Source: Jatrophihabitans sp. (lineage in GTDB: Bacteria > Actinomycetota > Actinomycetes > Mycobacteriales > Jatrophihabitantaceae). Taken from it: DNA of 64,000 nucleotides. This document shows positions 37,750 through 46,661 of this stretch, piece after piece (the stretch's first letter is position 1; every line of letters begins with the position of its first letter). The stretch lies in assembly GCA_025963285.1 (NCBI GenBank), contig JAOPUX010000151.1, forward strand, positions 1 through 64,000, written 5' to 3'. The translations under genes were made by a program, and so were the position numbers. The notes under the pieces are model-generated. The model ran no database searches and was not told the origin of the DNA. It worked only from the letters and a program-made list of their open reading frames with translations.

Positions 37750-39045
37750 CTACTTAGAAGCCTTCACCGCTGCTGCCGTGATCGTGTCCAGGGCAGAGAC
37801 GTTGGACGCCGACGGGCAGGTCACGGTCAGACCGCCCGGAGTGGTCCACTTTCCGTTGACGACCTCGGCGGGGTAGAAGCAATAGGACGATGGCTGAGCG
37901 GCACCTGCCACGAACGACAGCGGCGGAGTGAGTCCGCCGAAGGTGTCGTTCTTGATCTGGCCCAGCGCGGTGATCAAGCTGGCGCTGGTGAGAGTGCCAC
38001 CCGAGGCAAGGGCAGTCGTCGCAGCCTTCTGGAAGATCAGCCCGGAGACCCACCCCTCAGCGGCGCTCTCGGTGATCGCCTTGCCCGAGACGTACTTTGC
38101 CATCGAGGCCCGGAAGCTAGCCGTGGCCGGGTCGGTCGAGAACCAAGGGAAATCTGGCAGCGCAGCCAGCAGCTTGGTGGAGCCGAGCTTGGACGGCAGA
38201 CTGTCGTTGGCCACGACGCCCGGAATGACGTAGGTCGGCTTGAAGCCCTGCTTGGCGCAGTCATTCGCAATCCGGATGACGGTGTTCGGGTCAGCGCCGA
38301 GACCGAGCGTCTGTACGCCGGCCTGCTTTGCGGCCAGGCATTCAGCGGTGTACGAGGGCTGGCTCAGGCTTACGGCTCGCGAGAAGACCGGGTCGGTTCC
38401 GGCGAGCTTGGCAACACCGCCCTTGAACAGGCTGGCGTTGGTCTCGGCGCAGCCCGGCGCCTCCTTGCAGTACAGGTACCCGAACTTCGTCTCGCCCGGG
38501 TTGTGTGCAGCCAGGCCCAGCGCATTTCCGATCACGGAACTGCCCTCGGGGAAGAGCATCGGGCTGTCGTTGTAGGAGATCGACGCGTTGTTCCCGCCGA
38601 TCACCGGCACGCCCTTGCCTTCGAGGAAGTTGATCCATGCCGGCGGGTTGATGTTGCCGTTACCGACAAACGCGACCACGTGGTCGTTGCCCACGATCTG
38701 CTGGATCTGCGAAGCCTCAGTCGTGGAGTCAGACTTGCTGTCGCCAGTGACGAGCTTGATCTTGTGGCCGGAGATGCCGCCGTTGTCGTTGACGTAGCCG
38801 ACCCAAGCCTTGACGCCGTCCAGGAACGGCCCGTTCGAGTCGGCCTGAGCGCCTGAGAGCGGGCTGACGTTGCCGATGACGATATCGGCGCCGGTTGTCG
38901 CCGCGCTGGTGCTCGAGCTTCCCGTGCTCGCGGGCGTCGACGCCCCAGAGCTGTCGCCCCCGCTCTTGCCGCCGCTGCTACTACACGCAGTTGCCAGCAC
39001 GGCGATCGCCACCGAGGCGATTGCCAGGTTCAACTTCCGATGCAT
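37750..39045 (-). CDS. Branched-chain-type ABC transporter substrate-binding lipoprotein (LivK-like)
   Basis: A 431-residue lipoprotein. The signal peptide ends at the lipobox LATA-Cys21, followed by a Ser/Thr/Gly-rich linker to about residue 50. The periplasmic-binding fold (type 1, Leu/Ile/Val family) starts DIVIGNVSPLSGAQ and runs to the end. In actinobacteria such proteins bind aromatic acids, steroidal acids, amides or amino acids. Its location suggests it binds the island's substrate outside the cell. It is the last gene of the transporter operon rather than the usual first. Confidence 0.92.
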   Translation of the reverse strand: MHRKLNLAIASVAIAVLATACSSSGGKSGGDSSGASTPASTGSSSTSAATTGADIVIGNVSPLSGAQADSNGPFLDGVKAWVGYVNDNGGISGHKIKLVTGDSKSDSTTEASQIQQIVGNDHVVAFVGNGNINPPAWINFLEGKGVPVIGGNNASISYNDSPMLFPEGSSVIGNALGLAAHNPGETKFGYLYCKEAPGCAETNASLFKGGVAKLAGTDPVFSRAVSLSQPSYTAECLAAKQAGVQTLGLGADPNTVIRIANDCAKQGFKPTYVIPGVVANDSLPSKLGSTKLLAALPDFPWFSTDPATASFRASMAKYVSGKAITESAAEGWVSGLIFQKAATTALASGGTLTSASLITALGQIKNDTFGGLTPPLSFVAGAAQPSSYCFYPAEVVNGKWTTPGGLTVTCPSASNVSALDTITAAAVKASK

Positions 39046-39104
39046 GGTTCAGTCCTCCAAATAGTTGAAGCGCGTACAGAGATGTCCGAGATGATTGGCG
39101 TTAC

Positions 39105-39821
39105 CTAGGTCGAGCGGCTCTGCTCCAGATCGCCCTCCAAGTAGCGTTCGAACAGCTGTTCCTGGCTGCCGAGTTCGTTGGGAGCGCCGGAGTACACCAG
39201 CGCTCCGCGCTGCAGGACGTAGACGTGCGAGGCGAAGCGCAACGCGTGCGTCACGTACTGCTCGACGACGAGTACGCCGATGCCCTCGGAGACGATGCGG
39301 CCGAGGAAGTCATAGATCTCATCGACGATGACGGGGGCCAGGCCCAACGAGGCCTCGTCGATGAGCACAACAGACGGGTTACTGACGACCACCCTGCTGA
39401 GCGCAAGCATCTGCTGCTGGCCGCCCGAGAGACTGCCTGCGCGCTGATTGAGATGCTTCGTCAATTGCGGGAAGGCACTGAGCCCTCTCTCGACCGCAGT
39501 GCGCTTACCGTCGGAGCCGGCAAACAGCATCATGTTGTCGCGTACCGACAGACCTGGGAAGACACCCCGTCCCTCGGGGATATGACATACCCCCGCCCGC
39601 GCGATGGCATGCACACTTTGTGCGGTCGCGTCGACACCGTCGATGATCCTCGCCCCGCTGCGCACGGGAAGGAGGCCACAAATCGTCCGGATCAGCGTGG
39701 TCTTACCTGCGCCGTTGGGACCGACCACAGAGACTGCCTGCCCGGCCGAGACTTCGATTGAGACTCCGCGGAGCACAGTGCTGTCCCCGTAGCCGGCTAC
39801 TGCCTCGCGTAGCTCAAGCAT
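39105..39821 (-). CDS. ABC transporter ATP-binding protein (LivF-like)
   Basis: A 238-residue ATPase with Walker A GPNGAGKTT, the LivF-type GRGVFPGLSVRDNM, signature LSGGQQQMLALSR and Walker B VVLIDEASLGLAP. The ATG at 39821 overlaps the LivG stop by eight bases; the frame to 39944 is upstream noise. It energises import together with LivG. Confidence 0.94.
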   Translation of the reverse strand: MLELREAVAGYGDSTVLRGVSIEVSAGQAVSVVGPNGAGKTTLIRTICGLLPVRSGARIIDGVDATAQSVHAIARAGVCHIPEGRGVFPGLSVRDNMMLFAGSDGKRTAVERGLSAFPQLTKHLNQRAGSLSGGQQQMLALSRVVVSNPSVVLIDEASLGLAPVIVDEIYDFLGRIVSEGIGVLVVEQYVTHALRFASHVYVLQRGALVYSGAPNELGSQEQLFERYLEGDLEQSRST

Positions 39822-40605
39822 CGGAACCCGCCGGCACGTCAGTGAGCTCCTGGCCGAGATACGCAGCCCTGACCAGCGGGCTCGTGAGCGTCTCCGACAT
39901 CGTTCCTTCGAAAATCTTGATGCCGAAGTCGAGCACGTAGACATAGCGGCAGACCCGCGAGACCAGGCTCATGTCATGCTCCACAAGGAGCACGCCGATC
40001 CCTCGATCGCGCACGATCGACTCCAGCACCGTGCCGAAGCCTTCGGTCTCACGCACGTCGAGGCCTGAGGACGGTTCGTCCAGAAGCAGGAAGCGAGGCT
40101 CGTTTGCGATGGCCCGGGCGAACTCGACGAGTCGGCGCTGCCCGGTCGACAGGTTCCGCACGGTGCGATCCCGCAGCTCCTCGATGCCACACGCGTTCAG
40201 TGCGTCGCGCGTAGCGGCCTCGCACTGACGTCGGCTGGCCGGGCTCGAGACGAATTGGGTCAGCCAGGTGGTCCCAGCCGCCTTCGCCTCCCGACCCATC
40301 GATACGTTCTCCTCGACGGTCAAGGTGTCAAACAGGCGCATTCGCTGGAAGGTCCGTGTCATGCCCAGTCGGCTGCGTCCCACGGCGCCCTTGCGGGTCA
40401 TATTGACCCCGAAGAGGTGCTGCTCACCGGCTGACTTGACCACGCCGAAGCACGCGTTGAGCGTTGTGGTCTTACCCGCTCCGTTCGGGCCGATCAGCCC
40501 GGTGACAGAGCCTGCTGGTGCACTGAGCGACACGTTCGAGACGGCGACATGCCCTCCGTAGCGGACGGTGAGATTCTCGACGGTGAGCCCAGTGTCGGTC
40601 GTCAT
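39814..40605 (-). CDS. ABC transporter ATP-binding protein (LivG-like)
   Basis: A 263-residue ATPase: Walker A GPNGAGKTTT, signature NLSTGQRRLVEFARAI, Walker B FLLLDEPSSGLD and the H-loop VEHDMSLVSRVC. The AFQRMRLFDTLTVEENV-type Q-loop region (here TFQRMRLFD) is typical of LivG. It is coupled to the permease by a four-base overlap. Confidence 0.94.
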   Translation of the reverse strand: MTTDTGLTVENLTVRYGGHVAVSNVSLSAPAGSVTGLIGPNGAGKTTTLNACFGVVKSAGEQHLFGVNMTRKGAVGRSRLGMTRTFQRMRLFDTLTVEENVSMGREAKAAGTTWLTQFVSSPASRRQCEAATRDALNACGIEELRDRTVRNLSTGQRRLVEFARAIANEPRFLLLDEPSSGLDVRETEGFGTVLESIVRDRGIGVLLVEHDMSLVSRVCRYVYVLDFGIKIFEGTMSETLTSPLVRAAYLGQELTDVPAGSDA

Positions 40606-42512
40606 TTGGGGGCCTCTATAAGGATGGGGACGCTCAGCCTCGACGACGGCTGATCTGGCGCGATCGGCGAGCCCGGGGATCGCAGGCGTTTGATTCGGCT
40701 GGACAGTCCGTAGCCGCGGTAGGCGAACGCAACCTCGATCGCGCCGGCCCCGAACAGCACGTTCAGCCAGGACTGCAATGTGCCGGAGGTTATGTAGTCA
40801 GGCACGACCACGAGTGCCGCTGCAGCGATCATGCATGCGCCGAGCGTCCCGGCTGAACGGTTTCGCGAGCCAAGCACTAGCAGGACGACGAGGAGCATTG
40901 AGGTTGGCACGGTCTGGAAGGTGCTCTGGCCGATGACGCCGAAGATCGGGCCGATGAGAGCTCCGCCCATCCCTGCCATGGCAGCGGAGATGGCAAAGAC
41001 AATCATCGACGTGCTTCGGATGTTGAGCCCCAGTGCGGTCAGCGCCTCGGGAGCATCCGCTCTCGCTCGTAGGATCCGGCCTAGACGGCCCTGCTCGATC
41101 GCACGGACTGCGATGTAGGTAATCACCACGAACCCGACCACCAAGTAGTAGTAGGCCTTCGGGCCGCTGGCAAAGGAAGGTCGCGGGGTGGCCAGAGACA
41201 GCGCGTCGCCGAACATGAACGAGCGCGCATAGAAGAGCTGTTCGACAAGGATCCCGAAGCCGAGCGTGGCCAGGGCGAGGTATACGCCGGAGAGGCGGAT
41301 CGCCGGGATCGAGATCAGCAGCCCTACCGGCAGCACTATTAGGCCTGAGATCAGCACGGCCAGAACCCAGGGAACAGAGCCCGTGAGGTGATGGAACGCT
41401 AGTGCGCCGATCGCGGCGAAGGTCATGTGACAGAGCGAGATCTGGTTTGACGTCCGCACGAGCAGCGAGAGCGATAGCAGGATGATGAGGTACGCCGCGG
41501 CCAGTGTGTAGACGGCCAGGTGGGCGCCCACGACCGACGGCACGATCAGCAGCAGGATCGCGGCTACCGCAGCCTTGCTGGACCTAGCCGCGCGACCGCC
41601 GGTCACTCGACCAATCGTGCGTTCCTGAACGGCGGAGCCGAGCTCGACCAGCAGCCGACGGGGCAGCACGATCAGCATGACGAACAAGACGATGAATGGA
41701 AGACCCTGCGGCATGCCTTGGAGCCAGTCGTTGGTGCCGGAGTACTTGGTCGAAAGCGCGCTGAGCACGCCAATGACCAGGCCTCCGATGAATGTCATGG
41801 GTAGGTTGGAGAAGGCACCGATCGCGGCGGCTCCGAAGCTCTGGATTACCAGCAGCGTGAGCAGCGTTCCGTCGAGCCCGAGGCTCGGAGCGATCAGGAT
41901 GCCTGAAATCGCGGCGAATGCAGTACTGATGAACCACGCAAGCGACCTGACCGAGTAACCGCTCAGCCCAGTCAGGCTGAGCAGCTCCGGATCCTCGACG
42001 ATCGCCCGCATAGCTCGGCCGCGCTGGCTGTAGCGCAGCATCAGACTCATCGAGGCAACGGCAACGATCCCGATGGCCACCGTGATGACCTGGTCGTAGC
42101 CGACCAGCACGCTGCCGAGCTTGAACGTGCTCGATGGCAGGAACGAAGGGAACTGCAGCGGCGCCGGCCCGTACCAGATCACGATCACCGCGGTGAGCGC
42201 GATCGACAGGCCGACGGTCGCCGCAACGCTGAGTGTGGTGGGCACTCGAGCCAGCACGGCAGCGATCCGCTCCATGACGGCACCGGCTACCAGCGCGAGG
42301 CCGAGTACGGCGATCAGCGCTGCGAATGGCCACGCCATGCCGTGCTCGTCGTGGAGCCAGTAGAAGATCCCGGCGGCGACAGCAGCGGTTGAGCCATGGG
42401 CGAAATTGATGACGCCCGAGGTCCGGTAAGCGAGCACGAGGCCGGAGGCGGCAACGCCGTACACGGCCCCACTGGTGAGGCCAAGAATGATGAATGGCAG
42501 GAACGTCGTCAA
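40602..42512 (-). CDS. LivH-LivM fused ABC permease
   Basis: The 636-residue membrane protein joins both permease subunits. Residues 1-290 are LivH-like (LAYRTSGVINFAHGSTAAVAAG; EDPELLSLTGLSGYSVRSLAWFIST). Residues 310-610 are LivM-like (SNQISLCHMTFAAIGALAF; RADAPEALTALGLNIRSTSMIVFAISAAMAGMGG). About 16-18 hydrophobic segments are visible. The only in-frame start is TTG at 42512, supported by AGAGGG seven bases upstream with a stop just before it. It leads the operon permease-LivG-LivF-LivK. Confidence 0.92.
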   Translation of the reverse strand: MTTFLPFIILGLTSGAVYGVAASGLVLAYRTSGVINFAHGSTAAVAAGIFYWLHDEHGMAWPFAALIAVLGLALVAGAVMERIAAVLARVPTTLSVAATVGLSIALTAVIVIWYGPAPLQFPSFLPSSTFKLGSVLVGYDQVITVAIGIVAVASMSLMLRYSQRGRAMRAIVEDPELLSLTGLSGYSVRSLAWFISTAFAAISGILIAPSLGLDGTLLTLLVIQSFGAAAIGAFSNLPMTFIGGLVIGVLSALSTKYSGTNDWLQGMPQGLPFIVLFVMLIVLPRRLLVELGSAVQERTIGRVTGGRAARSSKAAVAAILLLIVPSVVGAHLAVYTLAAAYLIILLSLSLLVRTSNQISLCHMTFAAIGALAFHHLTGSVPWVLAVLISGLIVLPVGLLISIPAIRLSGVYLALATLGFGILVEQLFYARSFMFGDALSLATPRPSFASGPKAYYYLVVGFVVITYIAVRAIEQGRLGRILRARADAPEALTALGLNIRSTSMIVFAISAAMAGMGGALIGPIFGVIGQSTFQTVPTSMLLVVLLVLGSRNRSAGTLGACMIAAAALVVVPDYITSGTLQSWLNVLFGAGAIEVAFAYRGYGLSSRIKRLRSPGSPIAPDQPSSRLSVPILIEAPK

Positions 42513-42597
42513 CTGTCATCCCTCTGCGTCTGCGATTGAGCGGGGCGACTGAGACAGCCCCGCAGGCCCGTGAGTGCTCGTGCTCGCAGGACGCTAA

Positions 42598-42609
42598 TCT
42601 TTTCAAAGA
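42598..42609. promoter_or_regulatory. Candidate shared operator upstream of the transporter operon
   Basis: TCTTTTCAAAGA, a perfect TCTTT/AAAGA inverted repeat with a two-base spacer, flanked by more A/T (AATCTTTTCAAAGAATATAG). It lies 86 bases upstream of the TTG start of the permease. It is the most symmetric member of the island motif. Confidence 0.5.
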
Positions 42610-42694
42610 ATATAGTCAAGCGAAAAAGGTTGCGTCGGTCACAGTCGTCGCGCAGTAGCCACTACAGCCCGATGACAGCCCCGTGAAGCTGCAA

Positions 42695-42727
42695 AAGGCA
42701 CGACCGACTTGGGGTCGGTCGTGCCTT
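42695..42727 (-). terminator. Intrinsic terminator of the amidohydrolase gene
   Basis: AAGGCACGACCGA (42695-42707) pairs perfectly with TCGGTCGTGCCTT (42715-42727) around a seven-base loop. On the minus strand it ends in CCTTTTGC, giving a U-tract. It separates the amidohydrolase from the transporter operon. Confidence 0.85.
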
Positions 42728-42804
42728 CTGCTCCAGCAGCTCCGCTGCCAGATCGGCTCAGCGGGGCTCTCTTAGGCCCTCCGAACCGTGACGATTTCGT
42801 AACC

Positions 42805-43968
42805 TCAGGCGGGTAGTGAGACCCCCGCAGGCAGCTGGTCGGCGGTGGGGGTCACCAGCTTCCAGTTGAAGACCTTTTCGGCGTTGGAGTACGTGACCTT
42901 CGCCAGGTCCTTGTCGCTTAGATCGGGGAACATCTCGTCGATGTGCTTCTGTGTGTGCGGCCACGGTGTCTCAGCGTGCGGATAGTCGGTCTCCCACATG
43001 ACGTGCTCGAGGTCAGGATCCCAGTCCGTCACGGACTTGAAGCCGATCGGCTCGTCGATGATGCTGAAGTAGAAGCTGCGCTTGGCAACGTCGGAGGGGC
43101 GGAAGTCCGGAAGGTCATTCCACATCCGGTGACGTGCCCACTGCCCGTCGACCCGCTCGAGCGCCGAGGAGACCCAGCCGATGCCGGACTCGGACCACAC
43201 GTACTTGACGTCCGGAAAATTTCGCGCAGTGGGACTGCACATGAGGTTCGTGGCACAGACCGCTGCCATGGTGAAGGTCGATACCGCGAACTGAACGACG
43301 GGATGGCTGCCCTCGTCAATGCTGCCGGAGCCGCCTGATCCCATGTGCATGCACAGCGGGATCCCGGCCTCCTGAACCAACGCCATCAGCGGGTCCCAGT
43401 AATTCGTGAAGTAGCCGGGCAGCCCCATCTTCGCCGGATCCTCGACGAACGTCAGGGCCTTGGTCCCCTTCGCCAGACAGCGCTCGACCTCGGCCACGAC
43501 CAGATCGATATCCCACAGCGGGGTCATCGTCATCGGAACGAGCAGGTCAGGCGCCCCTGGGCACCACTCGTCGAGGATGAAGTCGTTCCAGGCCTTGACG
43601 CACTCGAGCGCCAGGTCCTTGTCCTCGAGTTGGGCGAACTTGCGTCCTCCGAAGCCGGGCAGAGTAGGGAAGCTCAGCGAGGCCAGGATGCCGTTGGAGT
43701 ACATGTCCGCGGCGCGTGCCTGCGGGTCATAGCATCCGGGAATCATCTCCTCGAAGGAGACCTGGTCGATTCCCCAGTCCTCCTGGGGGCGGCCGGCTAC
43801 GGCCAGCACTCCAAGCGTCGGATCGACGATGTCCTCATAGACCCACACCTGAGCCCCGTCACGCCACTCGAGGTGGGGCGCTCGATCCTTGTACTTGGCC
43901 GAGACGCGCGAACTCCACGTCGTGGGCGGTTCGAGAACGTGGTCATCGACGCTGAAAAGCTTGTGCAT
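42805..43968 (-). CDS. Amidohydrolase family protein (ACMSD-like TIM barrel)
   Basis: A 387-residue metal-dependent hydrolase or decarboxylase of the amidohydrolase_2 family. The metal motif SVDDHVLEPP (Asp/His near residues 8-10), a mid-barrel LCMHMGSGGSGS with a His ligand and the C-terminal MWETDYPHAETPWPHT with the final Asp are all visible. Members hydrolyse or decarboxylate ring-cleavage products. Here it might open or decarboxylate an alicyclic intermediate. It is a single gene between two strong boundaries (terminator downstream, divergent P450 upstream). Confidence 0.9.
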   Translation of the reverse strand: MHKLFSVDDHVLEPPTTWSSRVSAKYKDRAPHLEWRDGAQVWVYEDIVDPTLGVLAVAGRPQEDWGIDQVSFEEMIPGCYDPQARAADMYSNGILASLSFPTLPGFGGRKFAQLEDKDLALECVKAWNDFILDEWCPGAPDLLVPMTMTPLWDIDLVVAEVERCLAKGTKALTFVEDPAKMGLPGYFTNYWDPLMALVQEAGIPLCMHMGSGGSGSIDEGSHPVVQFAVSTFTMAAVCATNLMCSPTARNFPDVKYVWSESGIGWVSSALERVDGQWARHRMWNDLPDFRPSDVAKRSFYFSIIDEPIGFKSVTDWDPDLEHVMWETDYPHAETPWPHTQKHIDEMFPDLSDKDLAKVTYSNAEKVFNWKLVTPTADQLPAGVSLPA

Positions 43969-44030
43969 GCGAATCCCCTAGTGCGCGAGGTTTGAGGCGT
44001 CAGGCGAACTCCTGAGCATGGCATTGTTAT

Positions 44031-44055
44031 TATTATAGTTTTTACGTATCTTACG
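44031..44055. promoter_or_regulatory. AT-rich divergent promoter, amidohydrolase/P450
   Basis: An extended A/T run (TATTATAGTTTTTACGTATCTTACG) within the 111 bases between the divergent starts at 43968 and 44080. It resembles the other island sites in base composition, but the TCTTT/AAAGA symmetry is weak (TTTTTACGTATC, 44039-44050). Confidence 0.35.
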
Positions 44056-44079
44056 TCAAGACGTGCGACTGGAGGAATC

Positions 44080-45267
44080 GTGAACGACCCGACTCACTGC
44101 CCGTTCGCTGGCTTCGACCACAACCTCCCGGATCACCGCGCCACCGCCGAGACACAGTGGCGAGGACTCCGAGCCGAGCCTGGGCTGCCGCGCTCAGCAG
44201 CCCATGGCGGCTTCCACATCCTGAGCAGGTATGAGGATGTGACTGCGGCTGCTCTGGACTGGGAGACGTTCAGCTCGGCCCAGGGCATCGCGATTCCGGA
44301 CCTGCACTTCAACGAGCGGTTGGTCCCGGTTGAATACGACCCGCCTCGACTACGCGCCTTCCGCCGAATCGTCATGCGGTTCCTGACACCCACGGCGGTT
44401 GCGCAGCACGAGGCCGCGGCGCGAGATATTGCGCGATCGCTGGTCGATGCTCTTCCGAGAGCGGGACGAATTGACTTCGTCGAAACCTTTGCCCGCCCTT
44501 TCCCGACCGGGGTGGCACTCACCGTCTTCGGCTTCCCGAATAGTGATGCCGACCGTCTCGACAAACTCATCAACAGCGCGATCGGCGGTCGGGGCGACGA
44601 GGCCGCCAGGGCTGCGTCGGAGGAGCTAGAGGCCTACCTGACGGCCTTCGTCACCAACCGCCGTGAGCACCCGGTCGGGAGTGACAACATCATCGACGCG
44701 ATCGTTGCCAGCAGCGATGACGACCTGCTCAGCCCTGCCGAGCAGCTGTCCTTCGTCAAGCTGCTGCTCTTCGGCGGGTTCACAACGACGACCTTTGCCC
44801 TGTCATCGTTCATCGCCTGGATCGCGGAACATCCCCAGGATCGTGAGCGGCTAGTTCACCACCCCGATCTCATGCGCTCGGCCGCCGACGAGATCGTGCG
44901 CTACTCATCGCCGGGAACCTATCTGGGCCGGACGACCATGCGAGAGGTCGAGCTGGCGGGAACCTCGCTCGCAGCCGGATCGCGCGTGGTCTTGGGCTAC
45001 GGCTCCGCCAATCGCGACCCAGCTCAGTTCGATCGGCCCGATGAGCTGATCCTGGACCGTAGCCCGAATCCTCACCTCGGCTTCGGCATGGGTCCACACC
45101 GCTGCATCGGCGTACACCTGGCCAAGCTCGAGCTGACCGTCGCAGCCGAGACGCTGCTCAGTGCACTTCCGGCGTTCCGTCTCGACCCGGAGGGCGAGCC
45201 GATCCACTGGATGAGCGGGGAGACACAGGGCATGACCAATCTGCCACTCATCCTCGGCGACGCGTAG
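44080..45267 (+). CDS. Cytochrome P450
   Basis: A 395-residue soluble class I P450. The I-helix reads LLFGGFTTTTFAL (oxygen-activating Thr), the heme-binding loop is HLGFGMGPHRCIG with the axial Cys, and an ExxR pair lies in the K-helix. The GTG start follows GGAGGA by four bases. Electron supply must come from a ferredoxin, the nearest being at 51994-52188, and a reductase that is not intact in the window. Regioselectivity is unknown. A 12-bp hairpin terminates it. Confidence 0.94.
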   Translation: MNDPTHCPFAGFDHNLPDHRATAETQWRGLRAEPGLPRSAAHGGFHILSRYEDVTAAALDWETFSSAQGIAIPDLHFNERLVPVEYDPPRLRAFRRIVMRFLTPTAVAQHEAAARDIARSLVDALPRAGRIDFVETFARPFPTGVALTVFGFPNSDADRLDKLINSAIGGRGDEAARAASEELEAYLTAFVTNRREHPVGSDNIIDAIVASSDDDLLSPAEQLSFVKLLLFGGFTTTTFALSSFIAWIAEHPQDRERLVHHPDLMRSAADEIVRYSSPGTYLGRTTMREVELAGTSLAAGSRVVLGYGSANRDPAQFDRPDELILDRSPNPHLGFGMGPHRCIGVHLAKLELTVAAETLLSALPAFRLDPEGEPIHWMSGETQGMTNLPLILGDA

Positions 45268-45269
45268 CC

Positions 45270-45305
45270 ACTCATCCGCGCCGGCCCAGGCTCGCGCGGA
45301 TGAGT
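45270..45305. terminator. Bidirectional hairpin between convergent genes
   Basis: ACTCATCCGCGC (45270-45281) pairs perfectly with GCGCGGATGAGT (45294-45305). It fills the 48-base gap between the P450 and the convergent CmcJ-like gene. Confidence 0.75.
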
Positions 45306-45315
45306 TCGGGCAGGC

Positions 45316-46170
45316 TCAGTCGAAGTAGACGACGAAGCGCGCTTCGATGCTGGCCCGCGGGTGCAGCGGCCCTAGTTCGTCCGGCATCCGGAACGAGGTG
45401 TGCAGCACGTTCACCTTGTTCGGCTTGCGAGAGTCGAACCCGTTGAAGACGAGCACTTCAGCTTCGTTCATCCCGGAGAAGTAGAACCAGCGCTGGTCTG
45501 GAGACGGAGTCCCAAGACGCAGCTCAAGACTGTTGCCCGGCACGTCCTCGGGGCCGATGACACTGTCGGCAACCATCCAGAACGGCTCTTGGACCGTCCG
45601 GCCATCACACAAGGCCAGCATCGAGTCGTGCTCAGGCTCCGACACCGCGCGCCAGGTCTGAACGATGGCAAACGGGCTACCCGCCGGCACCACGCCGTCG
45701 GGGTCCTCTGCGGCCCGAACCAGATCGGCCATGGTGGCCGCCGACACCTCGGTGTAGTCCAGGTGTGCGAAGCCGGCAGGCTTTGCCACCTTCTCAGCGA
45801 TCGTGCCGTCAACGCGTCGCAGTAGCAATCCGCTGCGCTGCGGCAGGACGTGGGCGGCACCTGTAACGGTGCGGACAAGCTCGATCATGTCTGCGTGATA
45901 GTCACGGTCGAGCACGTCGACGTCAGTCGAACTCGCGTGTTCGCTGCGGTGATCGACGAGCTCGAAACCGTTCTCACCAAGCGAGAGCGTCTCGCGCAGG
46001 GGCCGTGCGTCGTAAATCTCGACCGTTTCGGGCGTCAAGGCCATATTGGTCTTTTCTCGCTGGTAGCTGTCGTAGCGAGCGCGCCCGTCGACGGGAGCTC
46101 CGAACTTGACGGTAGCCGTGACTGAGGTCAATCCGGCGGTTGACAGAGATCCCTCGTCAGTGCGCGTCAT
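45316..46170 (-). CDS. CmcJ/NvfI-family oxidoreductase (Fe/2-oxoglutarate oxygenase-like)
   Basis: A 284-residue protein with the layout of CmcJ/NvfI and fungal AsaB-type hydroxylase/desaturase proteins. Features are the N-terminal VTATVKFGAPVDGRARYDSY, a mid-protein QTWRAVSEPEHDSMLALCDG, then RWFYFSGMNEAEVLVFNGFDS and the C-terminal VLHTSFRMP and PRASIEARFVVYF. Relatives perform oxidations in natural-product pathways and some lack clear iron ligands, so the reaction cannot be assigned. The ATG at 46170 follows GGGGAG closely. It diverges from a SnoaL-like gene. Confidence 0.72.
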   Translation of the reverse strand: MTRTDEGSLSTAGLTSVTATVKFGAPVDGRARYDSYQREKTNMALTPETVEIYDARPLRETLSLGENGFELVDHRSEHASSTDVDVLDRDYHADMIELVRTVTGAAHVLPQRSGLLLRRVDGTIAEKVAKPAGFAHLDYTEVSAATMADLVRAAEDPDGVVPAGSPFAIVQTWRAVSEPEHDSMLALCDGRTVQEPFWMVADSVIGPEDVPGNSLELRLGTPSPDQRWFYFSGMNEAEVLVFNGFDSRKPNKVNVLHTSFRMPDELGPLHPRASIEARFVVYFD

Positions 46171-46185
46171 CGTACTCCCCTGTCT

Positions 46186-46211
46186 TAATACCTTTAAAGA
46201 ATAGTAGTATT
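46186..46211. promoter_or_regulatory. Candidate shared operator, CmcJ-like/SnoaL divergent promoter
   Basis: AT-rich stretch with core CCTTTAAAGA (46191-46200), nested in a wider inverted repeat AATAC (46187-46191) and GTATT (46207-46211). The spacing of the core differs by two bases from the 42598 site. Confidence 0.4.
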
Positions 46212-46256
46212 CGGCACGATAGCATGCAAGCTCCGGACCGAAGGGTGGGCTGGTCG

Positions 46257-46661
46257 ATGTACGTTTCGCCGTCGGACTACACCGAGATCTGCATGGTTCT
46301 AGCGCTCTACGGCCATGTGGTCGACGAACGGGCCTGGCAGCGGCTGGACGAGGTCTTCACCGCAGATCTGCAGTTCGTACCTAGTACCGGTCCGGAGAAT
46401 GTCACGACCTCGCTGGCTGCACTGGTCGAGCGGTGGAGTCAGCCTGGCTTCCCACACCCCGCCGGACACCACTCCACGAATGTGGTCGTCGAATCACTCG
46501 GACCGGACTGGGCACGGTCGCGCTGCAAGGGGCTTGCGGTGGAGCTCGACGGCCGAGTGTGGAGCATCGTCTATGACGATGAACTCGTCCGTACCGATAT
46601 GGGCTGGCGAAGCCGGCGGCGAGCAGCGACCATCAGGCCGACCACCGCCCGCCCGGCCTGA
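46257..46661 (+). CDS. SnoaL-like / NTF2-fold protein
   Basis: A 134-residue cone-shaped alpha-beta protein: YTEICMVLALYGHVVDERAWQRLDEVFTADLQF at the start and HHSTNVVVESLG in the middle, typical of SnoaL-like nuclear-transport-factor-2 folds. Members include ketosteroid isomerase-type, cyclase and hydratase enzymes. An acidic residue near the start could be catalytic. The ATG at 46257 has GAAGGGTGG upstream; ATG 46224 is an alternative. It ends one base before the convergent LLM gene. Confidence 0.82.
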   Translation: MYVSPSDYTEICMVLALYGHVVDERAWQRLDEVFTADLQFVPSTGPENVTTSLAALVERWSQPGFPHPAGHHSTNVVVESLGPDWARSRCKGLAVELDGRVWSIVYDDELVRTDMGWRSRRRAATIRPTTARPA

